DNA of 64,000 nucleotides from CAVRCA01 sp965218045 (lineage in GTDB: Bacteria > Pseudomonadota > Alphaproteobacteria > Acetobacterales > Acetobacteraceae): assembly GCA_965218045.1 (NCBI GenBank), contig CBDCJX010000017.1, forward strand, positions 62,001 through 126,000, in the 5' to 3' direction. Both the position numbers and the translations under genes were made by a program. The notes under the pieces are model-generated. The model had not been told where the DNA came from. It ran no database searches and saw nothing but the letters and a program-made list of their open reading frames with translations. Shown in pieces: positions 8,938 to 17,942 of this stretch. Position 1 is the first letter of the stretch. Every line of letters starts with the position of its first letter.

Positions 8938-9681
8938 TCAGCGATCGTGAAACATCGTGACGGTCGTGGGCTGGTAGCCCTGACCCGGCGCGAGGAAGCG
9001 CCGGAGCTGCTCGCGGCCTTGATCCTGCGCGGCGGCACGCTGAGCGGCTTCGAGGTTTGTCGCGCGGCCTTGGGCGGCAACCGCCGCCGTCAGGTCCGCG
9101 AGTTGCTGCGCTTGGAGCGCGAGGAGCTGATTGCCGGCCTGTGTCGCCTGGAGCGCGCCCGTCGCCGACTGGCTCGATCCGATCAGCGCCGACATCTGCG
9201 CGCGGTTGGTGTCGATGTTGCCGACGACGCCGGCCTGCACCCGCATCGCGTCCTGGAGGGCGCCGACGGATGTCTGCCAGCGCTCGCGCGCGGCCGCGAT
9301 CAAGTCCCCCTGCGAGGCCGTCGTGCTGGCCGGCCCGTAGGTGGTGGTGAACGCCCGGTCGATCTGCTGGACGTCGTAGGCGATGCGCTGCGCCTGGCCG
9401 AGAAGCTGCTGGGTCCGCGCCACGGACTGCTGGAGCTGCTGAAGCGAGGAGTAAGGCAGGCTCGCTAGGTTACGTGCCTGGTTGATCAGTCCCTGCGCCT
9501 CGTTCTGGAGCGAGGTAATCTGGTTGTTGATCTGCTGCAGCGACCGCGCGGCCTGAAGCACGTTCTGGATGTGGTTGGTCGGGTCCCAGACGGTGATCTG
9601 CGCCTGGGTCGGCGCGGACGCCGAGAGCAGCGCGAGGGTCGCGACGCCGGCGATAAGCAGGGAGTGGGCACGGGTTTTCAT
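8938..9681 (-). CDS. trbJ: Conjugal transfer protein TrbJ (VirB5-like)
   Basis: 247 residues with a cleavable signal peptide (MKTRAHSLLIAGVATLALLS, cut near APTQAQ|ITVWDP). The mature protein is almost wholly helical and rich in Gln, Leu and Ala (QIDRAFTTTYGPASTTAS and coiled segments). This is typical of VirB5/TrbJ, a minor pilus-tip component. The ATG at 9681 was chosen because it starts the signal peptide and overlaps the trbE stop by 4 nt. Confidence 0.93.
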   Translation of the reverse strand: MKTRAHSLLIAGVATLALLSASAPTQAQITVWDPTNHIQNVLQAARSLQQINNQITSLQNEAQGLINQARNLASLPYSSLQQLQQSVARTQQLLGQAQRIAYDVQQIDRAFTTTYGPASTTASQGDLIAAARERWQTSVGALQDAMRVQAGVVGNIDTNRAQMSALIGSSQSATGALQATQAGNQLLALQAQQLADLTAAVAAQGRATNLEAAQRAAAQDQGREQLRRFLAPGQGYQPTTVTMFHDR

Positions 9682-12119
9682 CGGACGGTCTCCAATTCGG
9701 GTTGCGGGTTGGTGATGAGATCGGTAGCCCAGGCGACCCCGCGGGCTTCGAGCCAAGCGGAGGCGAAGCCCTCGCGCCCATGCTCAGCGAGGAGGCGAGC
9801 AATCAGGGTCTGGTCGGCTTTGGACGAGGCGGCCGTGAAGGCGAGCGCGACCTCGCCCAGCCCGAGCTCAAAGAGCCGATTGCCGCGCCGGGACTGGCAG
9901 TAATAGTCGCGCTTGGGGGTCGATCGGCTCAGGATCTCGATCTGGCGGTCGTTGAGCCCGAAGCGCCGATAGATAGTGGCGATTTGCGGTTCGAGCGCGC
10001 GCTCGTTCGGCAGGAAAAGACGCGTCGGGCAGCTCTCGATGATGGCGGGAGCAATGGCCGAGCCGTCGATGTCCGCGAGACTCTGCGTGGCGAAGATAAC
10101 GCTCGCGTTCTTCTTGCGCAGCGTCTTGAGCCACTCGCGGAGCTGGCCCGCAAATCCTTCGTCATCGAGCGCCAACCAGCCTTCGTCGACGATCAGCAGG
10201 GTCGGCCGACCGTCGAGCCGGCCTTCAATCCTGTGGAACAGATAAGCGAGCACGGCAGCGGCCGCGCCGGTGCCGATCAGGCCTTCGGTCTCGAACGCCT
10301 GCACGTCGGCCTCGCCGATCCGCTCCGCCTCGGCGTCGAGAAGCCGGCCCCAGGGTCCGCCGACGCAGTAGGGCTTGAGCGCCTGCTTCAGTGGTTGACT
10401 CTGGAGCAGGACCGACAAGCCGGTCAGCGTCCGCTCCTGGACCGGAGCGGAGGCGAGGTTATGGAGCGCCGACCAGAGGTGTTCCTTGACCTCGGGCGTC
10501 ACGATGATCCGCTCGCGGCCGAGGATCGCCGCGACCCATTCCGCCGCCCAGGCGCGCTCGTCGGCGGAGTCGATCGCAGCCAAGGGCTGCAACGCGACCG
10601 GCTCGGCCGTGTCGTCAGTGAGCGAGCCGCCAAGGTCATGCCAGTCGCCGCCCATGGCGAGCGCGGCGGCCCGGATCGAGCCCCCGAAGTCGAAGGCGAA
10701 CACCTGGGAGGGTTCGTAGCGACGGAACTGCAGCGCCATGAGCGCTAGCAGGACGGACTTGCCCGCTCCGGTCGGCCCGACCACCAAGGTGTGGCCGACG
10801 TCTCCGACGTGAAGGCTGAATCGGAACGGGGTCGAGCCTTCAGTCTTGGCCAGGAACAGCGGCGGCGCCCTGAAATGCTCATCCCCTTCCGGCCCTGCCC
10901 AGACCGCGGAGAACGGCATCATGTGGGCCAGGTTCAGCGTCGAGAGCGGTGGCTGGCGCACGTTTGCGTAGACCTGTCCGGGCAAACCGCCGAGCCACGC
11001 CTCGATCGCGTTCACGCGCTCGACCATGCAGGTGAAGTCGCGGCCCTGGATCACCTTCTCGACAAGCCGGAGCTGCTCGTCGGCGACCCGCGGGTCTTCG
11101 TTCCAGACGGTCACGGTTGCGGTGACGTAGGCCGTGCCGACCAGGTCGGAACCGAGCTCCTGAAGGGCAAGATCGGCGTCGACCGCCTTGTTGGCGGCGT
11201 CGGAGTCCATCAGAGCCGATGCCTCGTTGGTCATGATCTCTTTGAGGATCGCGGCGATCGACTTCCGCTTGGCGAACCACTGCCGTCTGATCCTGCCGAG
11301 CACCTTTGCGGCTTCGACTTTGTCCATGCACAGAGCGCGGGTGACCCAGCGATACGGAAAGGCGAGCCGGTTCAGGTCGTCGAGGAGGCCGGGCCATGTC
11401 TGGCTGGGGAAGCCCATCACGGTGAGCGTCCGCAGATGCGCGCGCCCCAGCCGGGGTTCGAGGCCTCCGGTTAGGGGTTCGTCGACCAGGATGGCGTCGA
11501 GGTGCATCGGCGTCTCGGGGACGCGCACGCGGTGGCGGCGGGTCGAGACGGTCCCATGCAGGTATGTGAGCGTCTCAGTGTCCGAGAGCCACGCCGCCTC
11601 CGGCATGAACCCTTCGACCAGGTTGAGCACGCGGTCGGTGCGGTCGACGAAGCCGGCGAGCTGCTCGCGTCCGTTGGCTCCGCGGCCGTCGCGGCCCTCG
11701 TAGAGCCAGGCTTCGGCGCGTGCAGCGTCCTCGGCCGGCGGCAGCCAGCACAACGTGAGGAAGTAAGAGGACTCGAAGTGCGCACCGGCCTCGTCGAATT
11801 GCGCCCGGCGCTCCGACTCGACGAGCGCGGACACACCATCCGGAAAACGGCTGGTCGGGTAGGCGCCAGCCGGATGACGCTGCGCTTCGACGAAGATCGC
11901 CCATCCCGAGCCGAGCCGACGCAGCGCGTTGTTGAGACGCGATGTGGTCGCAACAAGCTCGGCCGGGGTGGCGCTGTCGAGGTCGGGGCCGCGGAACTGC
12001 GCGGTCCGCTGAAGCGACCCGTCCTTGTTGAGGACGACGCCCTCCCCGACCAGCGCCGCCCACGGCAGGAAGTCGGCGAGGCTCTCTGGCTTTTTCCGAT
12101 ATTCGGCGAGGTTCAGCAC
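9678..12119 (-). CDS. trbE: Conjugal transfer ATPase TrbE (VirB4-like)
   Basis: 813-residue cytoplasmic ATPase that energises pilus assembly and DNA transfer. Walker A is VVGPTGAGKSVLLALMALQ at about residues 446-464; Walker B is TLLIVDEGWLAL near residue 640. The N-terminal half is the CagE/VirB4 domain. Length is typical for TrbE. It starts 9 nt after trbD ends and its stop overlaps trbJ by 4 nt. Confidence 0.96.
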   Translation of the reverse strand: MLNLAEYRKKPESLADFLPWAALVGEGVVLNKDGSLQRTAQFRGPDLDSATPAELVATTSRLNNALRRLGSGWAIFVEAQRHPAGAYPTSRFPDGVSALVESERRAQFDEAGAHFESSYFLTLCWLPPAEDAARAEAWLYEGRDGRGANGREQLAGFVDRTDRVLNLVEGFMPEAAWLSDTETLTYLHGTVSTRRHRVRVPETPMHLDAILVDEPLTGGLEPRLGRAHLRTLTVMGFPSQTWPGLLDDLNRLAFPYRWVTRALCMDKVEAAKVLGRIRRQWFAKRKSIAAILKEIMTNEASALMDSDAANKAVDADLALQELGSDLVGTAYVTATVTVWNEDPRVADEQLRLVEKVIQGRDFTCMVERVNAIEAWLGGLPGQVYANVRQPPLSTLNLAHMMPFSAVWAGPEGDEHFRAPPLFLAKTEGSTPFRFSLHVGDVGHTLVVGPTGAGKSVLLALMALQFRRYEPSQVFAFDFGGSIRAAALAMGGDWHDLGGSLTDDTAEPVALQPLAAIDSADERAWAAEWVAAILGRERIIVTPEVKEHLWSALHNLASAPVQERTLTGLSVLLQSQPLKQALKPYCVGGPWGRLLDAEAERIGEADVQAFETEGLIGTGAAAAVLAYLFHRIEGRLDGRPTLLIVDEGWLALDDEGFAGQLREWLKTLRKKNASVIFATQSLADIDGSAIAPAIIESCPTRLFLPNERALEPQIATIYRRFGLNDRQIEILSRSTPKRDYYCQSRRGNRLFELGLGEVALAFTAASSKADQTLIARLLAEHGREGFASAWLEARGVAWATDLITNPQPELETVR

Positions 12120-12128
12120 GTTCTCACC

Positions 12129-12401
12129 TCACGCGCCGAGATGGGTCGGATAGCGAAGGTGCCGCCTCACGACGTCAACAAAGGCCGGATCGCGCTTGGC
12201 GGCCCAGACCGCGGCCATGTGGCCGACGAGCCAGAGCAGCAGGCCGGCGAGCCACAGCCGCAGGCCGAGGCCGAGTGCGGCCGCGAGGGTGCCGTTGATG
12301 ATGGCGAGGGAGCGCGGGGCTCCGCCGAGCAGGATCGGCTCGGTCAGGCTGCGCCGAACAGGCGCGTAGAAGCCGACCGCAGGCTCGTCATTGGCCAGCA
12401 T
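12129..12401 (-). CDS. trbD: Conjugal transfer protein TrbD (VirB3-like)
   Basis: 90 residues with two closely spaced membrane segments (SLAIINGTLAAALGLGLRLW and LAGLLLWLVGHMAAVW), matching TrbD/VirB3, an inner-membrane partner of the TrbE ATPase. It overlaps trbC by 1 nt at its start. Confidence 0.93.
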   Translation of the reverse strand: MLANDEPAVGFYAPVRRSLTEPILLGGAPRSLAIINGTLAAALGLGLRLWLAGLLLWLVGHMAAVWAAKRDPAFVDVVRRHLRYPTHLGA

Positions 12402-12718
12402 CAGATGAGCGCTCCGCCGCCGAACGAAAAGAACGACAGGAAGAAGCTCGAAGCGGCGAATGCGATCGACAGGCCGAAGACGATCTGGATCAGCTTGCGC
12501 GCGCCGCCGGACGTGTCCCCGAAGGCGAGCGTCAGGCCGGTGATGATGATGATCATCACCGCGATGATCTTGGCGACAGGGCCTTGGATGGACTCCAAGA
12601 TCTTCTGGAGCGGCGCCTCCCAGGGCATGTTGGACCCGGCGGCGTAGGCTGGCGCGGTCATGATGCTGAGCGCGACGAACGAGACGGCGCCCGTAAGGCG
12701 CGAACGGAGCTTGGTCAC
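12401..12718 (-). CDS. trbC: Conjugal transfer pilin TrbC (VirB2-like)
   Basis: 105-residue pilin precursor. The start is the GTG at 12718, which overlaps the trbB stop in a GTGA motif. It has a signal sequence (LTGAVSFVALSIMTAPAYAA) and then two hydrophobic helices (KIIAVMIIIITGLTLAFG and FGLSIAFAASSFFLSFFSFG), the standard VirB2/TrbC layout. An open frame extends further upstream but that is trbB in another frame. Confidence 0.93.
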   Translation of the reverse strand: MTKLRSRLTGAVSFVALSIMTAPAYAAGSNMPWEAPLQKILESIQGPVAKIIAVMIIIITGLTLAFGDTSGGARKLIQIVFGLSIAFAASSFFLSFFSFGGGALI

Positions 12719-13698
12719 GATTGGTCTCCTGACGGACGAGTTGGAGGTGTGGTGAGCTGGTAGTCGCCGGCCGGGGTCAGGCCCTCGACGCGGGCCAGTT
12801 CGGAAAGACGGCGTTCGGAACCTCGGCCGGCGAGTACGGCGACGATGTCGATGGTCTCGGCGATGAGCGCGCGCGGGACCGTGACGACGGCTTCTTGGAT
12901 GAGCTGTTCGAGCCGGCGGAGCGCGCCGAGCGCCGAGCCGGCGTGGATGGTGCCGATCCCGCCCGGGTGGCCGGTTCCCCATGCCTTGAGGAGATCGAGC
13001 GCCTCGGCTCCCCGCACCTCGCCGATTGGGATGCGGTCGGGCCGCAGACGAAGCGACGAGCGCACAAGGTCAGACAGCGAGCAGACCCCGTCCTTGGTCC
13101 GCAGCGCGACGAGGTTGGGCGCGGCGCACTGAAGCTCGCGGGTGTCCTCGATGAGAACCACCCGGTCGGAGGTCTTGGCGACCTCAGCAAGGAGCGCGTT
13201 GACGAGCGTGGTCTTGCCCGTCGAGGTGCCACCCGCGACCAGGATGTTGCGCCGGGCCGCGACCGCCTCGCGGAGCGTCTCTGCGTCGGCGGCGCTCAGG
13301 ATGCCGGCGTCGACATAGGCGCGCAGCGTGAACACGGCGACGGCAGGCCGGCGGATCGCAAACGTGGGCGCGGCGACCACTGGCGGCAGCAGTCCCTCGA
13401 AGCGCTCGCCAGTTTCCGGCAGCTCGGCCGAGACGCGCGGGCTGCCGGGGTGCACCTCGGCCCCGACATGGTGGGCGACGAGGCGGACAATCCGCTCGCC
13501 ATCGGCGGCGGACATCCGCTCGCCGGTGTCCTCGAGACCTCCGGCGAGCCGGTCGAGCCACAGCCGGCCATCGGGGTTTAGCATCACCTCGGCGATGCTT
13601 GCGTCGTCGAGCCAGGCGGCGATCTGCGGACCGAGCGCCGTGCGCAGCATCCGCGCGCCGCGGCTGGCGGACTCCGATCGGATCGCGTGGATGGACAC
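12715..13698 (-). CDS. trbB: Conjugal transfer ATPase TrbB (VirB11-like)
   Basis: 327-residue hexameric secretion ATPase. Walker A is AGGTSTGKTTLVN at about residues 155-167, with the Asp box VVLIEDTRELQC, Walker B region IGEVRGAEALDLL and His box HPGGIGTIHAGS following in order. It is the first gene of the trb operon. Its promoter must lie in the 243 bp upstream, because copG and traG, which normally precede it, are 15 kb away here. Confidence 0.96.
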   Translation of the reverse strand: MSIHAIRSESASRGARMLRTALGPQIAAWLDDASIAEVMLNPDGRLWLDRLAGGLEDTGERMSAADGERIVRLVAHHVGAEVHPGSPRVSAELPETGERFEGLLPPVVAAPTFAIRRPAVAVFTLRAYVDAGILSAADAETLREAVAARRNILVAGGTSTGKTTLVNALLAEVAKTSDRVVLIEDTRELQCAAPNLVALRTKDGVCSLSDLVRSSLRLRPDRIPIGEVRGAEALDLLKAWGTGHPGGIGTIHAGSALGALRRLEQLIQEAVVTVPRALIAETIDIVAVLAGRGSERRLSELARVEGLTPAGDYQLTTPPTRPSGDQS

Positions 13699-13742
13699 GG
13701 CCTCGGCCCCTCATTGCGGGCCGGTTGGAGCGACCCCATTGC

Positions 13743-13840
13743 TGTTCGGGGGCAAGTAAAGAGAGACAGATCGGGTCTGGTTCAACAGCCTTGTGGGCGT
13801 AGTAGTGCGCTGGCGCGGAAAGGCAGGTAGAAGGGCTGGG
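13743..13840. repeat. 98-bp imperfect direct repeat, copy 1 (upstream of trbB)
   Basis: About four in five positions match copy 2 at 14481-14578, counted by eye. Shared blocks include TCGGGGGCAA, GTTCAACAGCCT and GTGGGCGTAGT. The two copies flank the GFA-like gene. This copy lies in the leader of the leftward trb operon. Confidence 0.75.
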
Positions 13841-13941
13841 CTACCTCGCCGTCGTGTCCGAGATCGACCGTTAGCAGACCTCAGTGGAAAGCGGTCCTGT
13901 AGTCCGTTACACGTTGAAGCACCTGTTGATAGGGATGAGCT

Positions 13942-14412
13942 TTGCCGGTGACCGTGCACGCCGTTGGAAGTTGCCGCTGCGGACGCGTCTCGTTTGAGGT
14001 GACAGCGCCTCCTCTTCTCACGATGGCTTGCCACTGTCGCGGCTGCCAAAAAATGACCGGCAGCGGGTTCTCGCTTAGCGCTGCAATCCCGTCTGACAGT
14101 TTCCGCGTCACTGGCGGAGATCCCGTGATCGGAGGCTTACACGGGCCATCTCGTCACTACTTCTGCGGCTTCTGCATGAGCTGGCTGTTCACCCGACCTG
14201 AAGGGATCGATTTTTTCGTCAACGTTCGGCCGACCATGCTCGACGAGCGGGCGTGGGATGAACCATTTATCGAAACCTGCGCTGCCGAAAAACTTCACTG
14301 GGCGGCAACGCCAGCCAAGCACAGCTTCGCGAGTTTCCCACCTGCGGAGGCTTACGAGGGGTTGATGATCGAGTACGCGGCCGCTCAAAGTCCAGCAACG
14401 AGGGCTGGCTAG
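13942..14412 (+). CDS. GFA family zinc-binding protein
   Basis: 156 residues with the cysteine pattern of the GFA (glutathione-dependent formaldehyde-activating) fold: CRC at 11-13, CHCRGC at 30-35 and CGFC at 75-78, which bind zinc. Some GFA proteins help glutathione add to formaldehyde; most members have unknown substrates. The start is uncertain: TTG 13942 is used here, and GTG at 13948 is possible. The gene stands alone, facing away from trbB, and is flanked by the two 98-bp direct repeats, which suggests it arrived as a unit. Confidence 0.8.
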   Translation: MPVTVHAVGSCRCGRVSFEVTAPPLLTMACHCRGCQKMTGSGFSLSAAIPSDSFRVTGGDPVIGGLHGPSRHYFCGFCMSWLFTRPEGIDFFVNVRPTMLDERAWDEPFIETCAAEKLHWAATPAKHSFASFPPAEAYEGLMIEYAAAQSPATRAG

Positions 14413-14480
14413 CTTTCCAACCTAGAAGGATGCTTACACCGGGAACTGCTGAATATCAGCCGTCACCCAACCGAACATGC

Positions 14481-14578
14481 AGCTCGGGGGCAACAAAAGG
14501 GAGACAGGCCGGGTTTAGTTCAACAGCCTCGTGGGCGTAGTCGCGGCCTGGCGTGGAGAGACAGGTGGAACCGCTGGG
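14481..14578. repeat. 98-bp imperfect direct repeat, copy 2
   Basis: Second copy of the repeat at 13743-13840, same orientation, offset 738 bp. It lies in the gap between the GFA-like gene and the end of the sigma factor gene and runs into a strong hairpin. Confidence 0.75.
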
Positions 14579-14599
14579 AAGCTCGCAGACCCAGCGGTT
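14569..14599. terminator. Strong hairpin, 10-bp perfect stem
   Basis: Arms AACCGCTGGG (14569-14578) and CCCAGCGGTT (14590-14599) pair perfectly, and flanking GGTGG/CCACC nearly extends the stem. It lies between the convergent GFA and sigma factor genes and may end both transcripts. There is no clear T-run, so a simple intrinsic terminator is not certain. Confidence 0.5.
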
Positions 14600-14641
14600 C
14601 ACCACCTACGGGTTGTGACACCGACTGCCAGCTCGAAACCT

Positions 14642-15547
14642 TCAGCGCTGCCCTTGCGCTCGTTCGGCGCCGCCGAGGGCCAGCCGCAAGCTGTTTATCC
14701 GCTTGCGCTCCGTTACGATTTCAATCCGTCCGATTAGCTCGCCCGCCACTTCAAACATCATCACCAGAATTGCACGTCCGCCCAGCGCGACGGCGATACC
14801 CGGCACGTCGTTCACCAGTAACACCTCCGCCGGCCAGCCATTCGCCGCTCCGAACCGCGCACGACGCGCGACAATCTCGGCTCCACGGACAATGGTTGCG
14901 GCCTCGCCTGGCCGCTGTTCACGATCGAGAATCAGCTCCACGTCGGGGTCCAGCACCGCCAGCAAACCTTCAAAGTCTCCACGGCGGGAGGCATCGTAGA
15001 AGGCGCTGACGATGCGATGCTGATGCGCCGAACGTCGGGCCGGGATATCGTCGCCGCCCTGAATCTGCCGTCGGGCTCGACTGGCGAGCTGGCGGGCGGC
15101 CTCAGGCGACCGATCCACGATGCGGGCGACCTCCTCGAAGGGAACGCCGAACAGGTCATGGAGCACGAACGCCAGCCGCTCAGTCGGCCTTAATCGCTCC
15201 AATACGACCAGCAGCGCGATACCGACCGACTCAGCCATCAGCGCCTCACGCTCGGGGTCGCTCCCCGCTCGCTCGTCCACGAGCCGTTCGGCGGCTTCGG
15301 GCTCCAGCGACGCCTCACGTCGGGATCTGCGATGTCGCAGCGTGTCGAGTGCGATGCGGGACACAACGGTGGTCAACCAGCCGCTGGGGTTGTCGAGGCA
15401 GTCCCCTTCAACCGACCGAAGCCGAAGCCACGCCTCCTGAACCGCGTCTTCGGCCTCGCTCGCCGATCCGAGCAGCCGGTATGCCACGCCCTTCAGCCGC
15501 TCGCGATCGGCCTCGAACCGCGCGAGTAAAGCCTCGGGGCCCGTCAT
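14642..15547 (-). CDS. ECF-type RNA polymerase sigma factor with SnoaL-like C-terminal domain (SigJ-like)
   Basis: 301 residues. Region sigma-2 (LLGSASEAEDAVQEAWLRLR) and sigma-4 (RLAFVLHDLFGVPFEEVARI, then RSPEAARQLASRARR) are clear. The last ~110 residues form a SnoaL/NTF2-like domain (VSAFYDASRRGDFEGLLAVL), as in ECF groups that regulate themselves through a fused C-terminal domain rather than an anti-sigma factor. The start at 15547 follows the YCII gene by 7 nt. The pairing with a YCII-type protein is common for this sigma class. The target promoter is not identified. Confidence 0.88.
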   Translation of the reverse strand: MTGPEALLARFEADRERLKGVAYRLLGSASEAEDAVQEAWLRLRSVEGDCLDNPSGWLTTVVSRIALDTLRHRRSRREASLEPEAAERLVDERAGSDPEREALMAESVGIALLVVLERLRPTERLAFVLHDLFGVPFEEVARIVDRSPEAARQLASRARRQIQGGDDIPARRSAHQHRIVSAFYDASRRGDFEGLLAVLDPDVELILDREQRPGEAATIVRGAEIVARRARFGAANGWPAEVLLVNDVPGIAVALGGRAILVMMFEVAGELIGRIEIVTERKRINSLRLALGGAERAQGQR

Positions 15548-15554
15548 AGCCGTT

Positions 15555-15899
15555 TCACCAATAGACTTCGCATGGACGCACTTCGACCGCGCCACCTAGC
15601 CGTGCCGCGGGAACTCGCGCGGCGAGCGCGACGGCCTCCTCCTGGCTGTCCGCCTCGAAGACCATGAAGCCACCGACCGCGCCTGCCACATCGACGTAAG
15701 GACCCTCATCGGTCTCGATCGCGCCGGCCTTCACCCGCACGGTAATCGCCTGTCGCGGCGTTCCGAGCGGCGGACCGGGAGTGACGTTCGGCGTCGTCGA
15801 CACAGCGTGATATTGCTTGCCTATCGCATCGTGCTCCTCGCGCGGCAGCGTCTTGGGGTCGAACGGGCTGGGTTGATAGATCAGCAGGACATACTTCAC
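15555..15899 (-). CDS. YCII-related (DGPF) domain protein
   Basis: 114 residues, ferredoxin-like YCII fold (VKYVLLIYQPS, GAIETDEGPYVDVAGAVGGF, EEAVALAARVP, VEVRPCEVYW). The GTG at 15899 is chosen because GGAGA lies 9 nt upstream; the longer open frame begins with unrelated residues. The family often sits next to ECF sigma factors, as here (next gene 7 nt downstream), and may sense or convert a small oxidised molecule, but the role is unproven. Confidence 0.82.
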   Translation of the reverse strand: MKYVLLIYQPSPFDPKTLPREEHDAIGKQYHAVSTTPNVTPGPPLGTPRQAITVRVKAGAIETDEGPYVDVAGAVGGFMVFEADSQEEAVALAARVPAARLGGAVEVRPCEVYW

Positions 15900-16107
15900 G
15901 GCGTGTCTCCAAAGCGCGTCGGAGCGGCGCACACGGTGTGCCCGTCTTACCCTGACGTTCTGGCCGTGCGGAATGTGACAAGCTCATACCTACGGCGGTG
16001 CAAAACTCCCATAATCGCCACCGGCCCATCCCAGCCTCTACCAAGTTGCGTTCGGCCACGACCCGACGGAATAGCATCGAAGCTGTATGCAACGCGGCTG
16101 CCAGTGA

Positions 16108-16130
16108 GCGGGCGGCTTAGTGCCGCCCGC
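16108..16130 (-). terminator. Hairpin after the monooxygenase gene
   Basis: Perfect 9-bp stem GCGGGCGGC / GCCGCCCGC with a 5-nt loop, six bases beyond the stop of the leftward gene at 16137. No T-run follows, so it may act as a transcript-end stabiliser or a weak terminator. Confidence 0.55.
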
Positions 16131-16136
16131 CCTTAG

Positions 16137-16460
16137 CTACTCGTTCCGCTCAAGAGTGAACGCCACTTGGTAGAGGCCGGGGTGAGCCACTCCATGAGCT
16201 CTATTGCCCTCCAGCAAGCCTTTGACCTTCAAATGCTCGAACACGCGCTGGGCGGCGGGGAGGTCAGCGCTCTGCGCGTAATTGACGACGCGCGTTCCAT
16301 CTAGGCTGCGGTGAAGGCTCGCCGAAATCCAGCCGTCCACTTCCCGGGCGGCTTCCGCCGCTTTCGAGAGATAGTCGATCAGCGGCTGCTGCTGCCCCTC
16401 CGGAACGGTGAAAACGTTAATCTGCGTCACGATCGGGTTGTTGGCACGTATGATAGGCAT
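16137..16460 (-). CDS. Antibiotic biosynthesis monooxygenase (ABM) domain protein
   Basis: 107 residues with the ABM dimeric ferredoxin-like fold (TQINVFTVPEGQQQPLIDYL, WISASLHRSLDGTRVVNYAQ). ABM proteins are small cofactor-free oxygenases or quinone-handling enzymes; the substrate is unknown. The start at 16460 (MPIIRANNP) is the normal family N-terminus. It diverges from the TetR gene at 16765 across a 304-bp gap and is likely under its control. Confidence 0.8.
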   Translation of the reverse strand: MPIIRANNPIVTQINVFTVPEGQQQPLIDYLSKAAEAAREVDGWISASLHRSLDGTRVVNYAQSADLPAAQRVFEHLKVKGLLEGNRAHGVAHPGLYQVAFTLERNE

Positions 16461-16764
16461 GGTCTTGCACTCCTGGTTGAGCGCTGACCGTCGAGGCTGG
16501 AGACCGGCGGACACACTCCGAACAGCGCCAAGCCTCGGCGGGTTGCGCCGATGCTTGTCGCGGGTTCACCTGGTTGGCGACACGGAGCCTCTTTCGAGGA
16601 AGCGGGCTTACCGATGCCGCTCTGGTCCTTTTCGACGCGGCCGATCTAACCCCGGAGCACGATGACGGCAACGCGCATCGTCGCGCCCAACGCCCCATGA
16701 CCGAAACTGAGACGAACCAAATTAAGCCTCTTGCAGAATACCGACCGTATGGTATGTGTAATCC
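16461..16764. promoter_or_regulatory. Divergent regulatory gap with TetR-type operator
   Basis: 304-bp gap between the ABM gene and tetR. The only clear element is the inverted repeat ATACC (16738-16742) / GGTAT (16751-16755) with an 8-nt spacer, just before the tetR start. This size and place fit an autoregulatory TetR operator. The rest (16461-16730) shows no gene I can support. Confidence 0.5.
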
Positions 16765-17406
16765 ATGGCGAGGCTCACCAAACAGTTCCCCGAACGCGGT
16801 GGTGCCAGGGAGCGGCTGATTGAGGCCGCACGCGACATCATCAGAGCGAAGGGGTTCACAGCCACGTCCGTGGGCGAGCTTTGCGAAGCCGCCGCCGTGA
16901 CCAGGGGCGCGTTCTTTCATCATTTTGAAAGCAAGGAGGCGCTGGGCGTGGCGTCTGCACAGGATTGGGCCGAGACGACGGACGCCTTCTTCGCCAGCGC
17001 AGATTACCATAAGCCGGAAGACCCCCTCGATCGTGTCTTGGCCTACGTGGCCTTTCGCAAAGCAATTATCACGGGGGAGCTGGCCGAGTTCACCTGTCTG
17101 GTCGGCACGATGGTGCAGGAAGTCTACGCGACCTCGCCGGCCATCCGCGATGCCTGCGGAAACAGCATTTTTGTTCAGGCCGCGACGCTTGAGGCGGATA
17201 TCGGCGCGGCCATGGAAAATCGCGGCATTTCCGTCGACTGGACTGCCGAGAGCCTGGCGCGACACACGCAGACGGTGATCCAGGGCGCGTTCGTGCTTGC
17301 GAAGGCAGGAAACGATCCGGCGCTGGCGCGCGAAAGCCTCGATCATCTCGACCGATACATCCGCCTGCTCTTCGGCTGCCCAAACATGGAGAAAGCGCTG
17401 CCATGA
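16765..17406 (+). CDS. TetR/AcrR family transcriptional regulator
   Basis: 213 residues. The N-terminal helix-turn-helix is typical (LIEAARDIIRAKGFTATSVG, then VTRGAFFHHFESKEAL), followed by an all-helical ligand domain. It heads a rightward set with the next two genes (overlap of 4 nt with the first). The ligand is unknown; the neighbours suggest a reactive or quinone-like compound (inference). Confidence 0.9.
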   Translation: MARLTKQFPERGGARERLIEAARDIIRAKGFTATSVGELCEAAAVTRGAFFHHFESKEALGVASAQDWAETTDAFFASADYHKPEDPLDRVLAYVAFRKAIITGELAEFTCLVGTMVQEVYATSPAIRDACGNSIFVQAATLEADIGAAMENRGISVDWTAESLARHTQTVIQGAFVLAKAGNDPALARESLDHLDRYIRLLFGCPNMEKALP

Positions 17407-17942
17407 CACAGGATATTCAACTCGCCTGCGCCTGCGAAAAGGTCCAAATCGAAGTGGCGGGCGCGCCGATTATCAGCGCCGAATGCCATTGTAATAGCTG
17501 CCGAGCATTTGGCGCCAGGCTGCAGCGCGAACAGGGGTCGCCGCCCTTTCTCGAAGCCAATGGTGGGACACGCTTCAATCTTTACCGCAAGGACCGCATC
17601 CGCTTTATCAAGGGCACCGATCTGCTCGGGGAAGTATTCCTAACGCACGACGCAAAGACGCGACGCGTGATCGCCACATGTTGCAACACGCCGATATACC
17701 TCGAATTCTCGCATGCCCATTGGCTGAACCTCTATGGCGATCTCTGGCCGAAGGGCGCCCAGCCCGCGCTCGATCTGCGAACGATGACGAGCGACCTTGC
17801 TGATAGGTCGGCGCTTCCGAACGATGTGCCAAACAAGAAGCGGCAATCAATCGCGTTCTTTGGGAAGCTCCTCGGCGCTTGGTTTGCGATGGGCTTCAAG
17901 ACGCCGGACCTTCCTCCCGTCAAAGGAGCGGTGCATGCCTGA
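17403..17942 (+). CDS. GFA-like cysteine-rich protein (resembles DUF6151)
   Basis: 179 residues. Cysteine pattern CAC at 9-11 and CHCNSC at 28-33, then ATCCNTPIYLE, resembling GFA-fold zinc proteins of the DUF6151 type. Its ATG overlaps the tetR stop by 4 nt, so it is almost certainly co-translated with the regulator. No substrate can be assigned. Confidence 0.75.
   Translation: MTQDIQLACACEKVQIEVAGAPIISAECHCNSCRAFGARLQREQGSPPFLEANGGTRFNLYRKDRIRFIKGTDLLGEVFLTHDAKTRRVIATCCNTPIYLEFSHAHWLNLYGDLWPKGAQPALDLRTMTSDLADRSALPNDVPNKKRQSIAFFGKLLGAWFAMGFKTPDLPPVKGAVHA

Noticed and set aside
14569..14599. The strong hairpin as an integron attC site
   Set aside because: No integrase of integron type, no core-site bases at its ends, and no neighbouring cassette array.
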